Assembly (NCBI GenBank): GCA_030063045.1
Contig: JAQSEB010000002.1
Location: 3,224,001-3,288,000, forward strand
Direction: 5' to 3'
From: Pratylenchus scribneri
Lineage: Eukaryota; Nematoda; Chromadorea; Rhabditida; Pratylenchidae
DNA length: 64,000 nt
Below, one piece after another: positions 15,001 through 26,756 of this stretch. The notes beneath the pieces were generated by a model, which was not told the DNA's origin, ran no database searches, and worked only from the letters and a program-made list of their open reading frames with translations. Position 1 is the stretch's first letter. Each line of letters begins with the position of its first letter. The position numbers and the translations under genes were made by a program.

Positions 15001-18000
15001 ATCTCATCCTCAGATTCTTCGCCTCCTCCACTCATTCGAATCAACTCTTTTCGGCGTTCAGGTGGAATTTTGAGGCCTGAACCAGGAATGCCATCCTCCG
15101 GCTGGGAAACCTGCAAATTTAAGGGGAATTTAGTCAAATTCTGAAATTGTGGATTTTAAAGTGGAGGCGGGGAAATTTGTGAATAAAAGAAGAAGGGAAA
15201 AAAGTGCCAGAAATGGAGAAAATAAATGGTAAAAAAGTGGATAATTTTGAGGATTATTGAGTGAATTATGTGTCAAGGGAAAATGATTTTGGTGCCAATG
15301 CCAATAACATAATTTGGTGATAAATTAATCCTTTTTCCCGGGACTAAAGTTGTTTGGGGTGAGAGTGGGGCCTAAATCCACAAGTGGCCCAAGGAAGAGA
15401 ATTGGGATTAGTTGGGTTAGACTTTATTAAATATATTTATATGTTGTGCGGGAAAATGGTGATAACAAAATGTCGTAAAATGTGATGGAAAAGTGAACAT
15501 TTTATAGGGAAAAGAATAGGTTTAAGAAGGCAGATTAGGACAATATTTGATTGATAGGAGGATGACGGAGTGATTAGGAAAAAAGTGTGGGTATAGTAGG
15601 ATGAATAGGAAAAGCCCTTATTAGGCATTATTGGCATTGACAATAAAGAATGGAGAAAATTAGGTAATATTATTGGTGCCATTCGATGCTTGGATTTTAG
15701 TGCAATTTTTGATTCTGAGTGCCAATGATTGGATTTGAGTGCATTGCCAACAAGTATTCCTTACTCACCACGGAACTGCTTCGTCGTTGCCTCACCCGTT
15801 CATCCCAATGCACTTCTTTTGGCACTGTTAAACTTTTCTTCCTTTCAGTTAAACTTTTCTTCCTTTCGCTGATTTCATCCATTGCCAAACTTTTCCTCTT
15901 CTCATTTTCCTTATTTCCACCCGGCGGTGGTTCATTTTGAAAGTCGATTAGCTCATTCAAGAATTTATCCTTTGCTTGGCCACTGGGCAATCGACTCAAA
16001 ATGAATAAATGCACATTGGAAAGGCGTTTCCTCGCTTGGGCCCTTTTGATTGCTTGTTCTTCCTCCAATTCTTCCGCTTCTTTTTTGCTTAATTTCCCTG
16101 CATTTTTCTGCTGAATTTGTCCTATGGCTGTGCCCTTTCGGCCAGTTGGAGGGCGACTCGGCCCCGGGCGTTGTTCTTCTGCAATTGGCAACAGGGTGAT
16201 TGGAGGCGAAATTGTCCTTTCCAATGGTTCAGTCCAAATGCCGGAGGATGAAGTGGATGAGGAGGAACTGCCGTCGGAATGGTCGTTATCCCGGCTTATT
16301 ATTGTCTTCTTTGGCATTCACTTTTTTGAATGTTGTTTTTGCGCAGTTTTCAGTAATTTTCCATCAATCGATTGCCCACAAAAAAATGGGTTAATGGCAA
16401 AAGGCGCGCAAAACGTAGTAAAAATCCCGGGGTTCTAGGCCTGGTTTATCCGTTTGTAAAAGAAATAAAAAGGATTTTCTGGATGACAATTTCTTCCCCC
16501 TCAAGGACATCTGATACTGTGTAAACGGAAAAATAACATTGTGAACTTTTCCATTCTTCTTTTTGCATATGTAGCGTTCATTTGGTTGGTTGGGTGGTTT
16601 TGGCCAACAGTAAAAACAAGAAAAAAAAGAAAACTATGTTCAATGAAGTAGAAGAAGGAAATTAGTTGGAAAGAAAGAAAAGAGAAGGAAAAATGGAATG
16701 AAGATAATAATATTTTGGATAATCATGAATTGAACGATTTTGACTGATTGAGTGAGATAAAATGACTGTTATGGACAATTCAGTAACATCGATTGATTTT
16801 AGGCTTATAATTCTGTGAGGCAATAATCAATTTAAAAATATGATTAACCAATTGAAAGCCCAAAATGTCCTTAAAAAGTGGCCTTAATTTTAAAATCCTA
16901 TTTTAAAAAGCTATAACTCTATGAATATTTATAAATCCGAACTTTTTTGGAAGAAAAGTTGTTTATTTCAAAGTTATTATCATTTTTCAAAAATTTATAA
17001 AAGCCAATTTTAGAATACATTTGCCTTCCTAAATTAGTTACTTCCTTGTTAAATTAAACTAGGGGCTAAAAATAAATCCTATATGATATGCCCTCAGGGA
17101 AAATTCAACACACATTCCCTTTGAACTTTGAAGCCAATAAGAAAAGAGAATCGAGGAAAAGAGGGAATACTGTAACAGTAATCACAAAGGGAAATTTTCT
17201 TCTGCTGATTTAGAGCAGTGAATTGAATAGCTGAGTTTGCCCTAGGAAATGTTTTCATTTCTTCCTTTTTCTTATTCAATTGTAGGGATATGGTCCAGTT
17301 GGAAATATGTTTATTTACTTTATGGTTATTTTAACCTTTTAAAGAAATTAGAAAAGCCACTTTTTAGAGAATATTTAGGGCTTTCAAATGGCATAAAACC
17401 TTCCCGGATTGGTTACTTCCTCATTGAGATATAAGCCAAAAGAAAGATCTTAGTATTGAATTGATGTTAAAGAAAAGTCAATAGAAAAAGTAAAATTTGA
17501 TAGTCGAATTTAAAATTTAATTAAATTAATTTTTCTCACCGTCCCAGGTCGACTTGACCCTCGGCGTTCCGGTGTTTTGGATCCATCGATGGAGGGTGAG
17601 GGACTCTTCAAAGTGGGATAAATTATAATTATAATTTCCGCAATTTTCCCCTAAATTTTCCCTCACATGGATTTGGACACGTTTCTCGGGCACAACTTGA
17701 TCCCCTTCCCCTTCATCCTTTTTTGTTGCCGATTTCCTCCTCTTTTGTGCCCCTTTTGCCTCATCCACTTCCATTTTGCTCATTTCCGCCTTCTTCTCCT
17801 CCTCCGATTGTTCCCATTTGACCATTGCCGAAGTTTGGGTTTCGCCATAATTGCTGGTGGCCGCACATTTATACAATCCACTTTTTTGTTCGCTCATTTT
17901 CAAAATTTCCAATTTGGCAATTTTGCCATCGAATGAGGCCGAATATCCACTCGATGCCGAACTGATCACCGTTTTGCCATCCCTAGGTAAATTACAAAGA

Positions 18001-20965
18001 ATTTAATGGCCCCATTTCCCCCTGTAAAATTCACTTACTTTGACCAGTTGATTTTGGTTGAACTGTGGCATTGCAATTCGCATTGGAGCTGGACTCGTTC
18101 TCCGGTATGGGCAATCTGTAAATAATATTATGATTTATGTTTCCATCCCCAAAATTCACATTTCTTTTTATTAATTTTAACCAATCCTATTTTCACTCCA
18201 TAATTAATCCAACTTTCATTAAATTCAAAAGTTTTGTCAAGCCAATCTGGGAAAGTTATATGTATATCATTTGAATGCCCTAAATATCCTCTAAAAATTG
18301 GCTTTAAAAAATATTTGCAATATTTTTTTAGAAAGTTGTATGTCTTTGAATGTAAAAAACCCGATTTAGGCCGTTTTATTAAAAATAGAAAAGCCACTTT
18401 ATTAGAAGACATTAATAAGGGTTGGGACCGTTGAATGGCAATCGCTTTGGTTGCTTCCTTGTTGATTTATAGGCCAAAAAACAATATAGAAAATATTTTA
18501 TTAAGTATCCAATTGCTCCTATAAAACATGAAATTGTCCTCATCAGGGAAAATTCAACGCACATTCCCTTTGAAGCCAAATAGGGAATGAATCGAGGAAA
18601 GAGGGCATACTGTAACAGAAAGACTTCCTTTTGAACTATGAATTGAGTGTATTGTGATTGTGATATGCCCTGAGGGCTGAGCTGATATTTCATTTCTTCC
18701 TTTCCTTATTCCATATTATAGGGATATGATTATTTTAACTTTTAAAAAATTAGAAAAGCCACTTTTTAGAGGATAATTAGGATGGCATGGCCAAAAGAAC
18801 TGTACAAATACTCATTGTCCTGTTTCGTCCAAAAGCAACAAATAAATCATTCAAAATGTCCCTCAAATCTATTATAATTCAAATCCATTTCAATATCCCT
18901 TTTCTTCTTCTATTGCCAATTTTTTCATCCACTAAAATAATTCAACTTTAACTGGAAATCCATCCATCCAGCAATTCTTTTCTATTCCTGGACAACACAT
19001 GTTCCACCTTTCTTTTCTGTTGCATGTGCCTCCCTTTGGGGAGGAACGGAATTGCCCATTTCCTCTCCACCCAAAAAGCGTCAAATGACTGCTTTTCCAC
19101 ATTTTGCTAGAACACTAAAATCATCCATTCTTTGGGGGCTTTTGCTTTTTCCTCCATTCTCAATAAAATGTGAAGGACCCGAAAGCCGCAATAATCGGCC
19201 TACGCAAAATGCCCTCGAGACTAAAAAAGTGTATAAAAATATTGCAGAGGCCAATGAAATTTAGGCCCAATTGGATCAATGGATTTGAGGGAAATGGAAA
19301 GAAATGGAAAATGGATTAAATTCCTTGTGGAACTTGCACTTTTCCTCTGTTTTTTTGCGAAATAGCCAAACTTGTCATTGGCCCAATTTATTGCCATTTA
19401 TAAACTCATAAAGATCTTACAAATTTTTGATAATTTTTTCTAGCAAATTAAAGAGCAAATTTTCGATTTTTTTTTAATAATATTAATTTTATTTAATTGG
19501 TCGAGAATTGAAGAAGTTGTTCACCCAAAAAATTCAAATTTCTGAAACGAAGAATTTGCACTTTTCTGAAAGGAATTAGTTTGCCTTTTTTCCATTTCCC
19601 TCTTCCGGAAAGATAATAATTTTTTATGGTTTTTTTTCGGTACAACTTGATCAATTCTGAACCAAATTAAACAAATTTTATATCATTTGATAGCTAAAAG
19701 TCTGCTCTTTTAATATTAAAATCAACAAAATTGGTTCAGTCCTTTATAAACGGCGAAAAATAGATCATCTCTTTTATATTTGCTGCCCACCTGTGATTTC
19801 AATGGTTCCGTCACAACTGGTGCCCGTTTATGCCCTTCCGGTCCTTGCATTGCCGGCACAGCCGGACTTTTGCTTCGACTTCGTCGGCTTTTCTCGCCTT
19901 TTGGCGCCGGTGGAAGTCCTTCTTTGTCGCCACTTTCCAATGTCTTTCGGCTCTTTTTTGCTGAATATTCAAATTAAATAAATATCCAATTTCCCCTTCC
20001 CCCCACGCGTTGGTTCTCGACTTCCTTCGGTCCCCGGCGGTTTCAATCCTCCCTCAACTTCTTGGGTTGGTGTTGCCGTTCTCGACCGGATATGTTTCCT
20101 GGGTGAGCCTTCCCTTGATTTGGATTTGTGCCGTCGTTCCCGTTTCTCTCCCGGCGTTCCTTCTCGATGTTTTTTCGATGAAGGTGTCCCAGGCCTTGAC
20201 GGGGTTTTGCTTCTTCGACTTCCTTCGGATGGGGCCTCCTCTTGTTGGAAATCCAATTTGAGATTTGCATTCGTCTCTCCTTGCTCATTTTTTATATTGC
20301 ATCGATATTGGCCTGCCTCACCGGCCGTTGGTCTCTGTAAAATAATTCAAATAATTCAAAATTATTCAAATTGGCACCCGAATTTCCAGCTGGCACAAAA
20401 ATGTTCCATCGCCTAAATCCGCAAAAACATCCTGGTAAAGGGCACCCATTTGAAGTGGAACACCGTCCTTGCTCCATTTCGCCTGAGGCCGCGTTGGTGA
20501 TTTCACTTTGCATTCCATCAAAATTAGCGCCCCACCGTCCCTGGGCATAATCCGCGGTTTCCCCACAAATGTTGGGCCACGGGCTGGGTCCTTGGGTTTT
20601 GGCTCATCGCCGCCGGCAAAATTCAAATTTATATTTGCATTTGATTCACCGAATTGATTGCTGGCCGTACATTTGTAGGCTCCTCCATCCGAGGCACTTG
20701 GCTCCTTTAAAAATTAATGCCAAAAATGAACCCAAATTCCAATTTCTCCATATTTTACCTTTATGACCAAATTGGCTCTGTACAAATTGCCGCTAACTTT
20801 GTTCAGAGTCAATTGGACACGTGAGGATGCACTGATTGGGGTGCCGGCATGTTGCCAACGAACATCCGGCGGTGGGTCAGCCTCCAACAAACATTCCATC
20901 AGCAAATCGCCGCTGGCCGTCTGCTGGATTGATGGCTTCTGCGTGAAGCGTGGAGCCCACGGCAT
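1..20965 (-). CDS. unc-22: Twitchin, N-terminal and central part (3' end beyond window)
   Basis: Twitchin is the giant kinase of the muscle A-band, built from Ig and FN3 domains. The start is the ATG at 20965; the protein opens MPWAPRFTQKPSIQQ, which matches the known UNC-22 N-terminus. Order from the N-terminus: Ig domains (20965-20378), an S/K/R-rich linker (20334-19791), an Ig (18115-17540), a long charged disordered linker (16308-12040), several Ig domains (11990-9149), then the twitchin pattern of Ig-FN3-FN3 modules down to base 1. FN3 signatures such as WKPPxDDGGxPI and YxFRVxAVN recur about a dozen times. At least 30 exons are visible, with many introns of 41-60 nt and several of 0.3-1.4 kb that hold repeats. 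One exon is only 52 nt (9874-9925). The kinase domain is not in the window. Exon edges were placed by GT-AG and reading phase; some in the linker are uncertain. Confidence 0.95.
298..645. mobile_element. Foldback (MITE-like) element, family 1, copy 1
   Basis: Lies in a unc-22 intron. The left arm reads inward from ACTCATCAAAGACTGAAC; the right arm is its approximate reverse complement and ends in TTATAAGTAAACGGCG. The two arms are complementary over most of their length, with no coding capacity. Ends are approximate. Confidence 0.75.
1400..1690. mobile_element. Foldback element, family 2, copy 1
   Basis: In a unc-22 intron. The right end contains CTCAATGAGTTATGGC and the inner motif CACTTTTTAGAAGACATTTG; the left half is a decayed inverted counterpart. 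It shares these blocks with copies near 4340, 16795, 18200 and 56390. No coding capacity. Confidence 0.6.
4340..4970. mobile_element. Composite foldback element, family 2, copy 2
   Basis: In a unc-22 intron. The first part (4340-4690) starts GGCTTATATCTCAATGAGG. The second part (4700-4970) repeats the same ends, giving a composite of about 630 bases. Bases 4362-4547 are identical to the reverse complement of 17249-17434. A chance 61-codon ORF across it is not a gene. Confidence 0.75.
6836..7075. mobile_element. Foldback element, family 1, copy 2
   Basis: In a unc-22 intron. The left end contains ACCCAACTTGTCGC and AACAAGGACTGAAT; the right end contains CACTCTTTGATGATTTTG. It is shorter than the other copies and partly decayed. 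Confidence 0.6.
7767..7820 (-). other. 54-nt stop-free intron in a twitchin FN3 domain
   Basis: The reading frame runs through this stretch, but it starts GTGAGT and ends AAG, and it splits the conserved FN3 motif between Trp and Asp-Pro-Pro. Removing it restores the usual W-DPP spacing. Its length is a multiple of three with no stop, so retention would add 18 residues without a frameshift. Confidence 0.8.
8640..8720. repeat. Solo copy of the 24-bp GGCGGAATTATT minisatellite unit
   Basis: In a unc-22 intron the text reads ACGGAATTAAAATAGG followed by CGGAATTATTCTAATAAG. These are the same words that edge and fill the arrays at 49980 and 61450, but here they are present about once and not in tandem. 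Confidence 0.7.
11500..11815. mobile_element. Foldback element, family 1, copy 3
   Basis: In a unc-22 intron. The left end has CACCGTTTATAATAACTC; the right end has TAGTTCATTCTTATTATAAA. The arms carry the family words AAATTAAAGAGGAGACT and its inverse. Confidence 0.7.
13430..13757. mobile_element. Foldback element, family 1, copy 4
   Basis: One of the best-preserved copies, in a unc-22 linker intron. The left end is CAACTTGCCGCCGTTTAC; the right end is GCGTTATTATAAACGG. The centre holds the complementary pair GAAGTTGTGCCCGAAAA and the decayed opposite arm. Confidence 0.75.
16795..17455. mobile_element. Composite foldback element, family 2, copy 3
   Basis: In a unc-22 intron and in the opposite orientation to the 4340 copy. 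The second half (17085-17455) contains the block GAGGGAATACTGTAACAGTA and ends CTCATTGAGATATAAGCC. The stretch 17249-17434 is a perfect inverted match to 4362-4547. Confidence 0.75.
18200..18800. mobile_element. Composite foldback element, family 2, copy 4
   Basis: In a unc-22 intron, in the same orientation as the 16795 copy but more diverged. It has the shared words CTTCCTTGTTGATTTATAGG, GGCATACTGTAACAG and GCCACTTTTTAGAGGATAA. Confidence 0.65.
19370..19757. mobile_element. Foldback element, family 1, copy 5
   Basis: In a unc-22 intron. The left end is AAACTTGTCATTGGCCC; the right end is GGTTCAGTCCTTTATAAACG. The middle is disrupted by a diverged segment around 19540-19620. Confidence 0.65.
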
Positions 20966-22630
20966 TTTTACTAATTGTCTCTCCTAATTTTATTAGAATC
21001 TCCCTTTTGTGTGTTTTTGCTCTCCTCTGAATTTTTATAAGCATTAAAATTATATTTGTAAAAAATATGCAAATTTTAAGGCGGAGAATGAGGCATTCTT
21101 ATGATTGTTGCCAGTTTGTTTTTTTGGGTCCCCTTCAAACATTGATTAGCCTCGCTCAAAAGCAGCTGACTTAAAGTAGCCTCATTCAAATTCCTCTTGA
21201 ATCCTCAGTCAATTTTGAGCCTCTTTCGCGCAAAGAATTCAAAGAACAAAATTTTTGTTAAATGAACGAATTTAGTAGCTTTTCGGGGTATCTTTGGCAG
21301 ACAAAAGGCGGCTGGCTTCAATTCTGAAGGGAAGAGGAGGCAGCAGCTAGTTTTATTTTAAAAGTTGCACAAAAGAATAGAATAAATTAGGAAATGAGAC
21401 GAACAAAAATAAAAAATTTGTGCAGAGTGCAAATGAACTGCGCGAATCCGGCGAAGGATGGGGCAAGAGGAGGAGGATCGATATCAAATGCGGAATTTTG
21501 TTGGCATGAATGGGGGGATAACGGATAAAGCTTCAAAAGAGAAGCGGGGAGCCATATCGCCCCTTTTCCCAAATGCTTCTTCCTGTTTTGTGTGCGTCCG
21601 ATCGGGCCGGCTTGTTTTTCATGGCCCAGCATCGGCTGAGGGGAATTGAGGCAAAAATGCTGCTACTTCTTCTTTGCTGTTTGTTGGCCATAGCTGATGC
21701 ATTGGACTTGGATTATCTGCTTCTGCTGAGGATCTTTCTTGATCTGCTCCCCTCTCCAAATTTCCGTCAGTCCCGCCCTCAATTTTGGCTGCCTGCACGT
21801 GTCCCTCTTCCCAGCTCAAACATTCCATGGCTTTTCCCTCCAAATCCTTGCTCGTTTATTTCTCGCCAACTTTCTTCTTTTTTTCTTTATCACTCACGAA
21901 AAGATGGGCCAGAAGAAATTTTTTTCTCTATAGGCTAGCAGGAAGAAATCTCTTGAAACCAGCCGATCAGTGTGAATTGGCCAGAGAAATGAGGAATGAA
22001 GGAAAAAGGAGAACAAATGTGCAATTTGGGCAACGGCGATTCTTACCCAATTTTTCACCTATTTTCTCTTTTCTTATTTCATCCATCCGTGAGGCTTGAT
22101 TGCCCACACCAAATAACATTTTTTCACAGTTGGTCCAAAAACATTCATTCGATTTTTAAGGCCCCGGAAACAGCAAATGAAGGGCCGGCTCTTTGCTGCT
22201 TGATGGAGAAAATGCAATCGTTGCCTCTGAAAATAGATTCGAAGAGCTTCAACGGGATACGGCAATGAAGACGCAAATGTTCCATTTCTTCCCTCTTTGC
22301 CACAGGCCACAATCATAAAAAAATGAACATCTGCTCCATTTACTTACCATTTTTTTATTTTTCCAATATTTTGTGCCAATAAAATTGAAGAAAATTTTGT
22401 GTGAAATTGATTGAGCTTTTATTTGCGTATAAAAATATAATCTTTAAACAATTAAAAAGAAGTGATCAAAAAATGAAGTGATGGAATATTAAAAATGAAT
22501 TAAAATATTAATATATCAAAATTGAATGGATCACAAATTCTTCTTTCTTTGATGTTATTATTCCATAATTAAATTGGTGACAAAGTTTGTTCATTTTCCA
22601 TTTGAAACTAAAAATAAATAAATATTTTAT
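20966..22630. other. Intergenic region between unc-22 and the TSEN54-like gene
   Basis: This holds the presumed unc-22 upstream region and the 3' flank of the next gene. A 3' splice-acceptor-like AAATTAG lies about 20 bases before the unc-22 ATG. A plus-strand ORF from an ATG at 21657 (93 codons, hydrophobic start MLLLLLCCLLAIADA) looks superficially like a signal peptide, but the rest has no coding character. I see no convincing gene here. Confidence 0.5.
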
Positions 22631-24248
22631 TCACCAAATTAATTTAATTATTACTTGATTAATTTTGTAACAATTTGGAGCACCGGTGGCCACTAAAAGT
22701 GGTGGAAAGCCATTCTCCGTTTGGGAGGCCAGTCTTTGCAATTCGGCAAAATTTGGATGGCCATTTTGGATTCGATCACTGTAAAAATATTTAAAATGGT
22801 TTCAAAAATTTTTTGGACTTACTCGACAACCAAAAGCCTATAAAGTGGTGGCGCATTATTGCCGCTTTCCCCAAATAATAAATAATCATAATTGGGTTGA
22901 TCACTGCAACGGAATTAATTCATTAAAATATTCACAATATTTTACCATTTTGTTTGCCGAATTTGTCTTTGTTGTCTTCCTCTCGCATTTTGCAACAATT
23001 CTTCCCTTTTTATTCCATAAATCTGCCAATTTTCTGCGGAACGCAAAGAATTGAAAAGTGGCCAATGCCTGGGGCGATATTGTTCCCATGGATCACGGTT
23101 CCAACGTCGTACACGAGATAAATGATTGGACAAAGACTGAATAAATTTACAAAATTATTTTTGGTTAATATTTAATTTTTCTTTAAATATTTTTAGAAAT
23201 CATTTTTGTTCGAATTTTCCAAAATATTCTCTTTTTGTTTTTCCTAAAAATTTTTATTTTTTTTTCCAAAATTTTGTAATTTTTGTTTTAAATTTTGTAT
23301 TTTTGTTTTTTTTTTTTCAAAATTTTGTATTTATGTTTTTCAAATTTTTTTTTTATTTTTGTTTTCTAAAAATTTTATAATAAATTAATTTAAATAAAAG
23401 TTTTTTACTTGTTGAAGAATTTCCCTGAATCGACCATTCAATTGGGCCAATTCAATTTGATTTTCGGGTTCATCATTTGTGAATAATTTAGTAAAATTGT
23501 TTTGGCCTTGAATTGGCGGTAAATGCATTTGAAGCACAAAATAATTATTAACTTTTATTGATTGCATTGAAGGAAACTAAATTAAAAATATTATTAAATT
23601 TGAATATTTTTTGGAATAAACCTGATCTAATAATTCCTTTGGATAATGAAAAAAGCGAATTATTTGTGGAGAATCATTCGAAAAATTATTTTCCCCATTC
23701 GATAAATAATCCATTGGTCGTCGAACAATATATCCATTTCGGGATAATTGAGCAAAAATTGTGTACCTTCAATATGAAATATTTTTTATTTTCATAAATA
23801 ATTTATTGATTGTTTAATTAAATTATTATTTATTTGACATTTTTTAATTAAAATAAATGCAAACTTTAGTGAAGAAATCCCAAATTGACCGAGTAATCCA
23901 TAAATTTGTTGAATATTCAGCGGATTTCTTTGCTGATCAACAATCAAAGCTGCGCCCAATTCGGTCAAGAAAAGTGCCTCTTCAATGTTGAAAAAATGGC
24001 CATCCCATCGACGATGACCCATTTTTTCCGAATAATACGTCTTTAATAAATGTTTAATTAAATTTTAATAATGTAAATTAATTTACCGCCTTTCCAATTG
24101 ATTTGAACAGTGGTCGACCTTCCATATATCGCAAAGTTAGAATATCATTTCGTAAACGAATTCCTTCTGCTTTGAAATTGTTGAATTTTTTAATCTTATT
24201 TGCCGAATTTTGTTCCATATTCGATTCATCTTTTTTCGATTCATCCAT
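22631..24248 (-). CDS. tsen54: tRNA-splicing endonuclease subunit Sen54-like
   Basis: The eukaryotic tRNA-splicing endonuclease removes tRNA introns in the nucleus; Sen54 is a non-catalytic, structural subunit. The start is the ATG at 24248 and the stop is at 22631. The N-terminal exons carry the family's box: an acidic/basic lead, HFFNIEEALFLTELGAA, then FAQLSRNGYIVRR after splicing, which fits the Sen54 'EALFLxExG ... FxxLxRxGYxVRR' pattern. A weaker C-terminal part ends in PLLVATGAPNCYKIN, resembling the beta-sheet end of the family. At least seven exons are present, the introns are very AT-rich, and one holds T-tract repeats. Exon joins in the middle (23567-23411, 23130-22900) are inferred. 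It lies about 800 bases downstream of dyf-11 on the same strand. Confidence 0.78.
23170..23375. repeat. Degenerate T-rich tandem repeat in the TSEN54-like intron
   Basis: Words of the type AAAATTTTGTATTTTTG recur four to five times at roughly 35-45 base spacing, separated by T runs. Low complexity; no coding potential. Confidence 0.6.
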
Positions 24249-25043
24249 TTCTACTATTATTAATTAAATTTAAATTATTAAAATAAAATCATAATAATAA
24301 GTAAATAAATGAAAAGAACATTTTTTTAATCTTTATTTAAACATTTAATTTTTTAATACAATATTTTTTTTGTAAAAGGCGCCTAAACTCGGCTTTTAAA
24401 TGGCATTTTAAGGGGAAAATCAGCATCACGAATATTGGGATTGAAAATTGAACAATACATTTTGTATGAGAATATTGGTGAGGAGAGTGATGGTTTAATA
24501 GTATTTTTGAACAAAAAGTCGATGAAAGCGAATAATAAAATAAATTGTGAGGAGAACCCGGAAATGTTGAATAAGTCGGTCATAAAATAAGAACAATACT
24601 TTAATATATAATGCATTTGTGGGTCAAAATGCCTTTGGCTAATTTTAATTGTATGTAATAACAATTTATTATGGGAAATGGATGAGGAAATATGGTAAAA
24701 ATATAGTCAATATCGTTAACAATGGCCAAAATTAATGTAGAAATTGACATTCGGCAAAAGTTGGTTATTAATGGCAACAGCAGTGGAATTCCCGGCAGAT
24801 GTGGCTTGGTTCTGAATTAAATTTGATAATTAATAAATAATTTATTTTAATTAAGTTGCACAAATTTTAATTAAAAATTCTAATCTTTATTAATTTATTT
24901 CATAAATGTTAGTCAAAATTTAACAATATTAAAATATGATTAGGAAGGGAGAATAAATATCACGAAAATAAAATGGAAAAAAGAATCAAAAAATATGTCA
25001 AAGAGCAAAGGGCACTTTTATTTGGAAGGTTTTCTTTTTTTAA
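24249..25043. other. Gap between TSEN54-like gene and dyf-11
   Basis: About 800 AT-rich bases. A minus-strand open frame at 24383-24664 is Phe/Ile/Ser-rich and hydrophobic in places (for example SSQFILLFAFIDFLF). It has no recognisable family and only weak exon borders. It could be an exon of a small membrane protein or chance. Confidence 0.3.
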
Positions 25044-26756
25044 TTATTTTGGCTTTGCTGCAATCAATTCCGACATTTTTTGCTCATTTCTCAAAATTGT
25101 TGCAGTTGTGAATGCAATTTTCTCGCGAATATTCAATATTTCACTGTCCAATGCATTCAATGTTGCATTCAATTTTGTTGTTTGTGAATTGGCTTTTTGT
25201 AAATGTTCATTTAATTGTTGTTCAACAATTTTTGATTGCCTCCGGCAATCCTCCAATTCTTTCAGTACTGCATCAAAATCATCCGCTGCAAATTCGAATG
25301 TATGAATTAATGGCTGCAAAAGTTGTGTCGTTTTTTGCAGTGATTTTTGTGCTGAATCAATTTCATTCCGTAGCCTCCTTTGTTCATGAAGATCGATGAA
25401 TCCATCGGTGGTTTCATTCAATGTTTCTCCCATCTATTTAGGGATAGAAATTATAAAAAATTGTTCATTCATCAGGAATTAAACCTGGATTTGTTCTTTT
25501 TCCAACTCTCGAGTGTTTTCTATGATTTTGTTGACCAAAATCCCATGATTGTCTCCTTCCTCCAACTTTGACACATTGACGCCTTCTGCCTTACCTAAAT
25601 CCATCAAAAATTGTCCTTCTTCATCTTCTTGGATTAGAAATTCCGCATTTTCATCCAATTCCTCTTTTTTATCCTCCAAAATAAATTTGGTTTGTTGCGT
25701 ATCCATTTCCTTATTCAATTCCTCATTTTCATTCTTCACATTGGCCACAATGACATTCCGTTTGGGCTTTGGTGGAGCTGGGCGTGCAATTGCAGTTCCC
25801 GGACGTCCAATTGAAGTTTGCGGTCGACCAATAGAACTGCCTGGTCTTATCATTGAAGAAATTTCTGGTGTTGGATGCGGAGAGTGAATTTCAATGAATT
25901 CTGGTTTGGTCAAATCAGATTTGATGACAATCCCCGCTGCTGTCGCTGAACCATATCTTCCACCAGAAAAATCATGTCGTTCACTTTCGGCTCCAGTTTC
26001 ATCGGCAATTCCTGAATCATCGCCGCCTTTTGATGTTCCGCCGCTGGATTCTCGGTCTGGCGGTGTTCTTCTCGAATCTGGCAGCTCAGTTTTTGTTATT
26101 GATGTGGGCCTCTGCTCTGTTTCAATTTGTGGCGAATTGTTGAATGCAGTTGATGTTATTTCAGTTGTTTTTTCAGCTCCAGATCTTTTTTTCTTCCTCT
26201 CCTTTTCCTTTGATGAATCCTTTGACAAAGAAGTTGTTCTAGAAGATTCTTTGGTTCTACTGCTTTTCTTTTCAATGGACGGTTGTTCTTCATTTTTATT
26301 CTTTGTTTTTGTCGATGATTTTGTTGTGCTTTTTGTTTTGCTGCTTTTCTCTCCCTTTGATGAACTTGTCGATTTTGTTGTCTTCTCGTTGGCCTTTTTC
26401 TTTTCATTTTTGAATGCAGCAGCCTCGGAAGCCAATGATTGAAGTAATTTATTTGTCATCTCCGGTTCCTTGCCCGCCACAATCTTGGCCGCTTTTACGT
26501 TGTCTAGGTTACCGTCGATGTTGAGTACGTCGATTAATTTTTGAAGAAATGCAATCTTATTCTCGCGCGAAGAGCCGGCTATTGTCGGATTTAGTTCATC
26601 ATCCGAAAAAAGCCCCATTGGATAGCCTGTTGATCGCAATGTCTCTTTGACAATGTCATGCAGAAATTTGAACGGTGGCCTTTGAAGAAGTTGGTCAGTG
26701 AGAGTCGGTTTTTGAATGAGAGAAGCGAAAAGCGTTCTCGTTTTGTCAGTGTCCAT
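25044..26756 (-). CDS. dyf-11: IFT54 / TRAF3IP1 (MIP-T3) intraflagellar transport protein
   Basis: An IFT-B complex subunit needed to build cilia of sensory neurons. Two exons: 26756-25485 and 25433-25044, giving 553 residues with in-phase joining over a short GT-AG intron. The N-terminal calponin-homology-like domain (about residues 1-120) shows the family signatures PPFKFLHDIVKETLRSTGYP, FLQKLIDVLNI and AAKIVAGKEPEMTNKLLQ. Then comes a Lys/Ser-rich disordered middle (about residues 125-240), a Gly/Pro/Arg-rich stretch, and a C-terminal coiled coil (about residues 420-550) rich in Leu, Gln and Glu. The order is typical of the family and the length is slightly under the mammalian protein. The ATG at 26756 is preferred over an upstream in-frame ATG at 27002, because the extension has no family match. 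A splice-acceptor-like TTTTAAG precedes the ATG. Confidence 0.93.

Noticed and set aside
21657..21938. 93-codon ORF starting MLLLLLCCLLAIADA, like a secreted effector
   Set aside because: The hydrophobic start is followed by low-information sequence, the opposite strand is equally open, and no splice or conservation signal supports it.
25893..26442. 182-residue plus-strand ORF rich in Phe/Leu/Val
   Set aside because: It is the antisense shadow of the Lys/Ser-rich middle of dyf-11.
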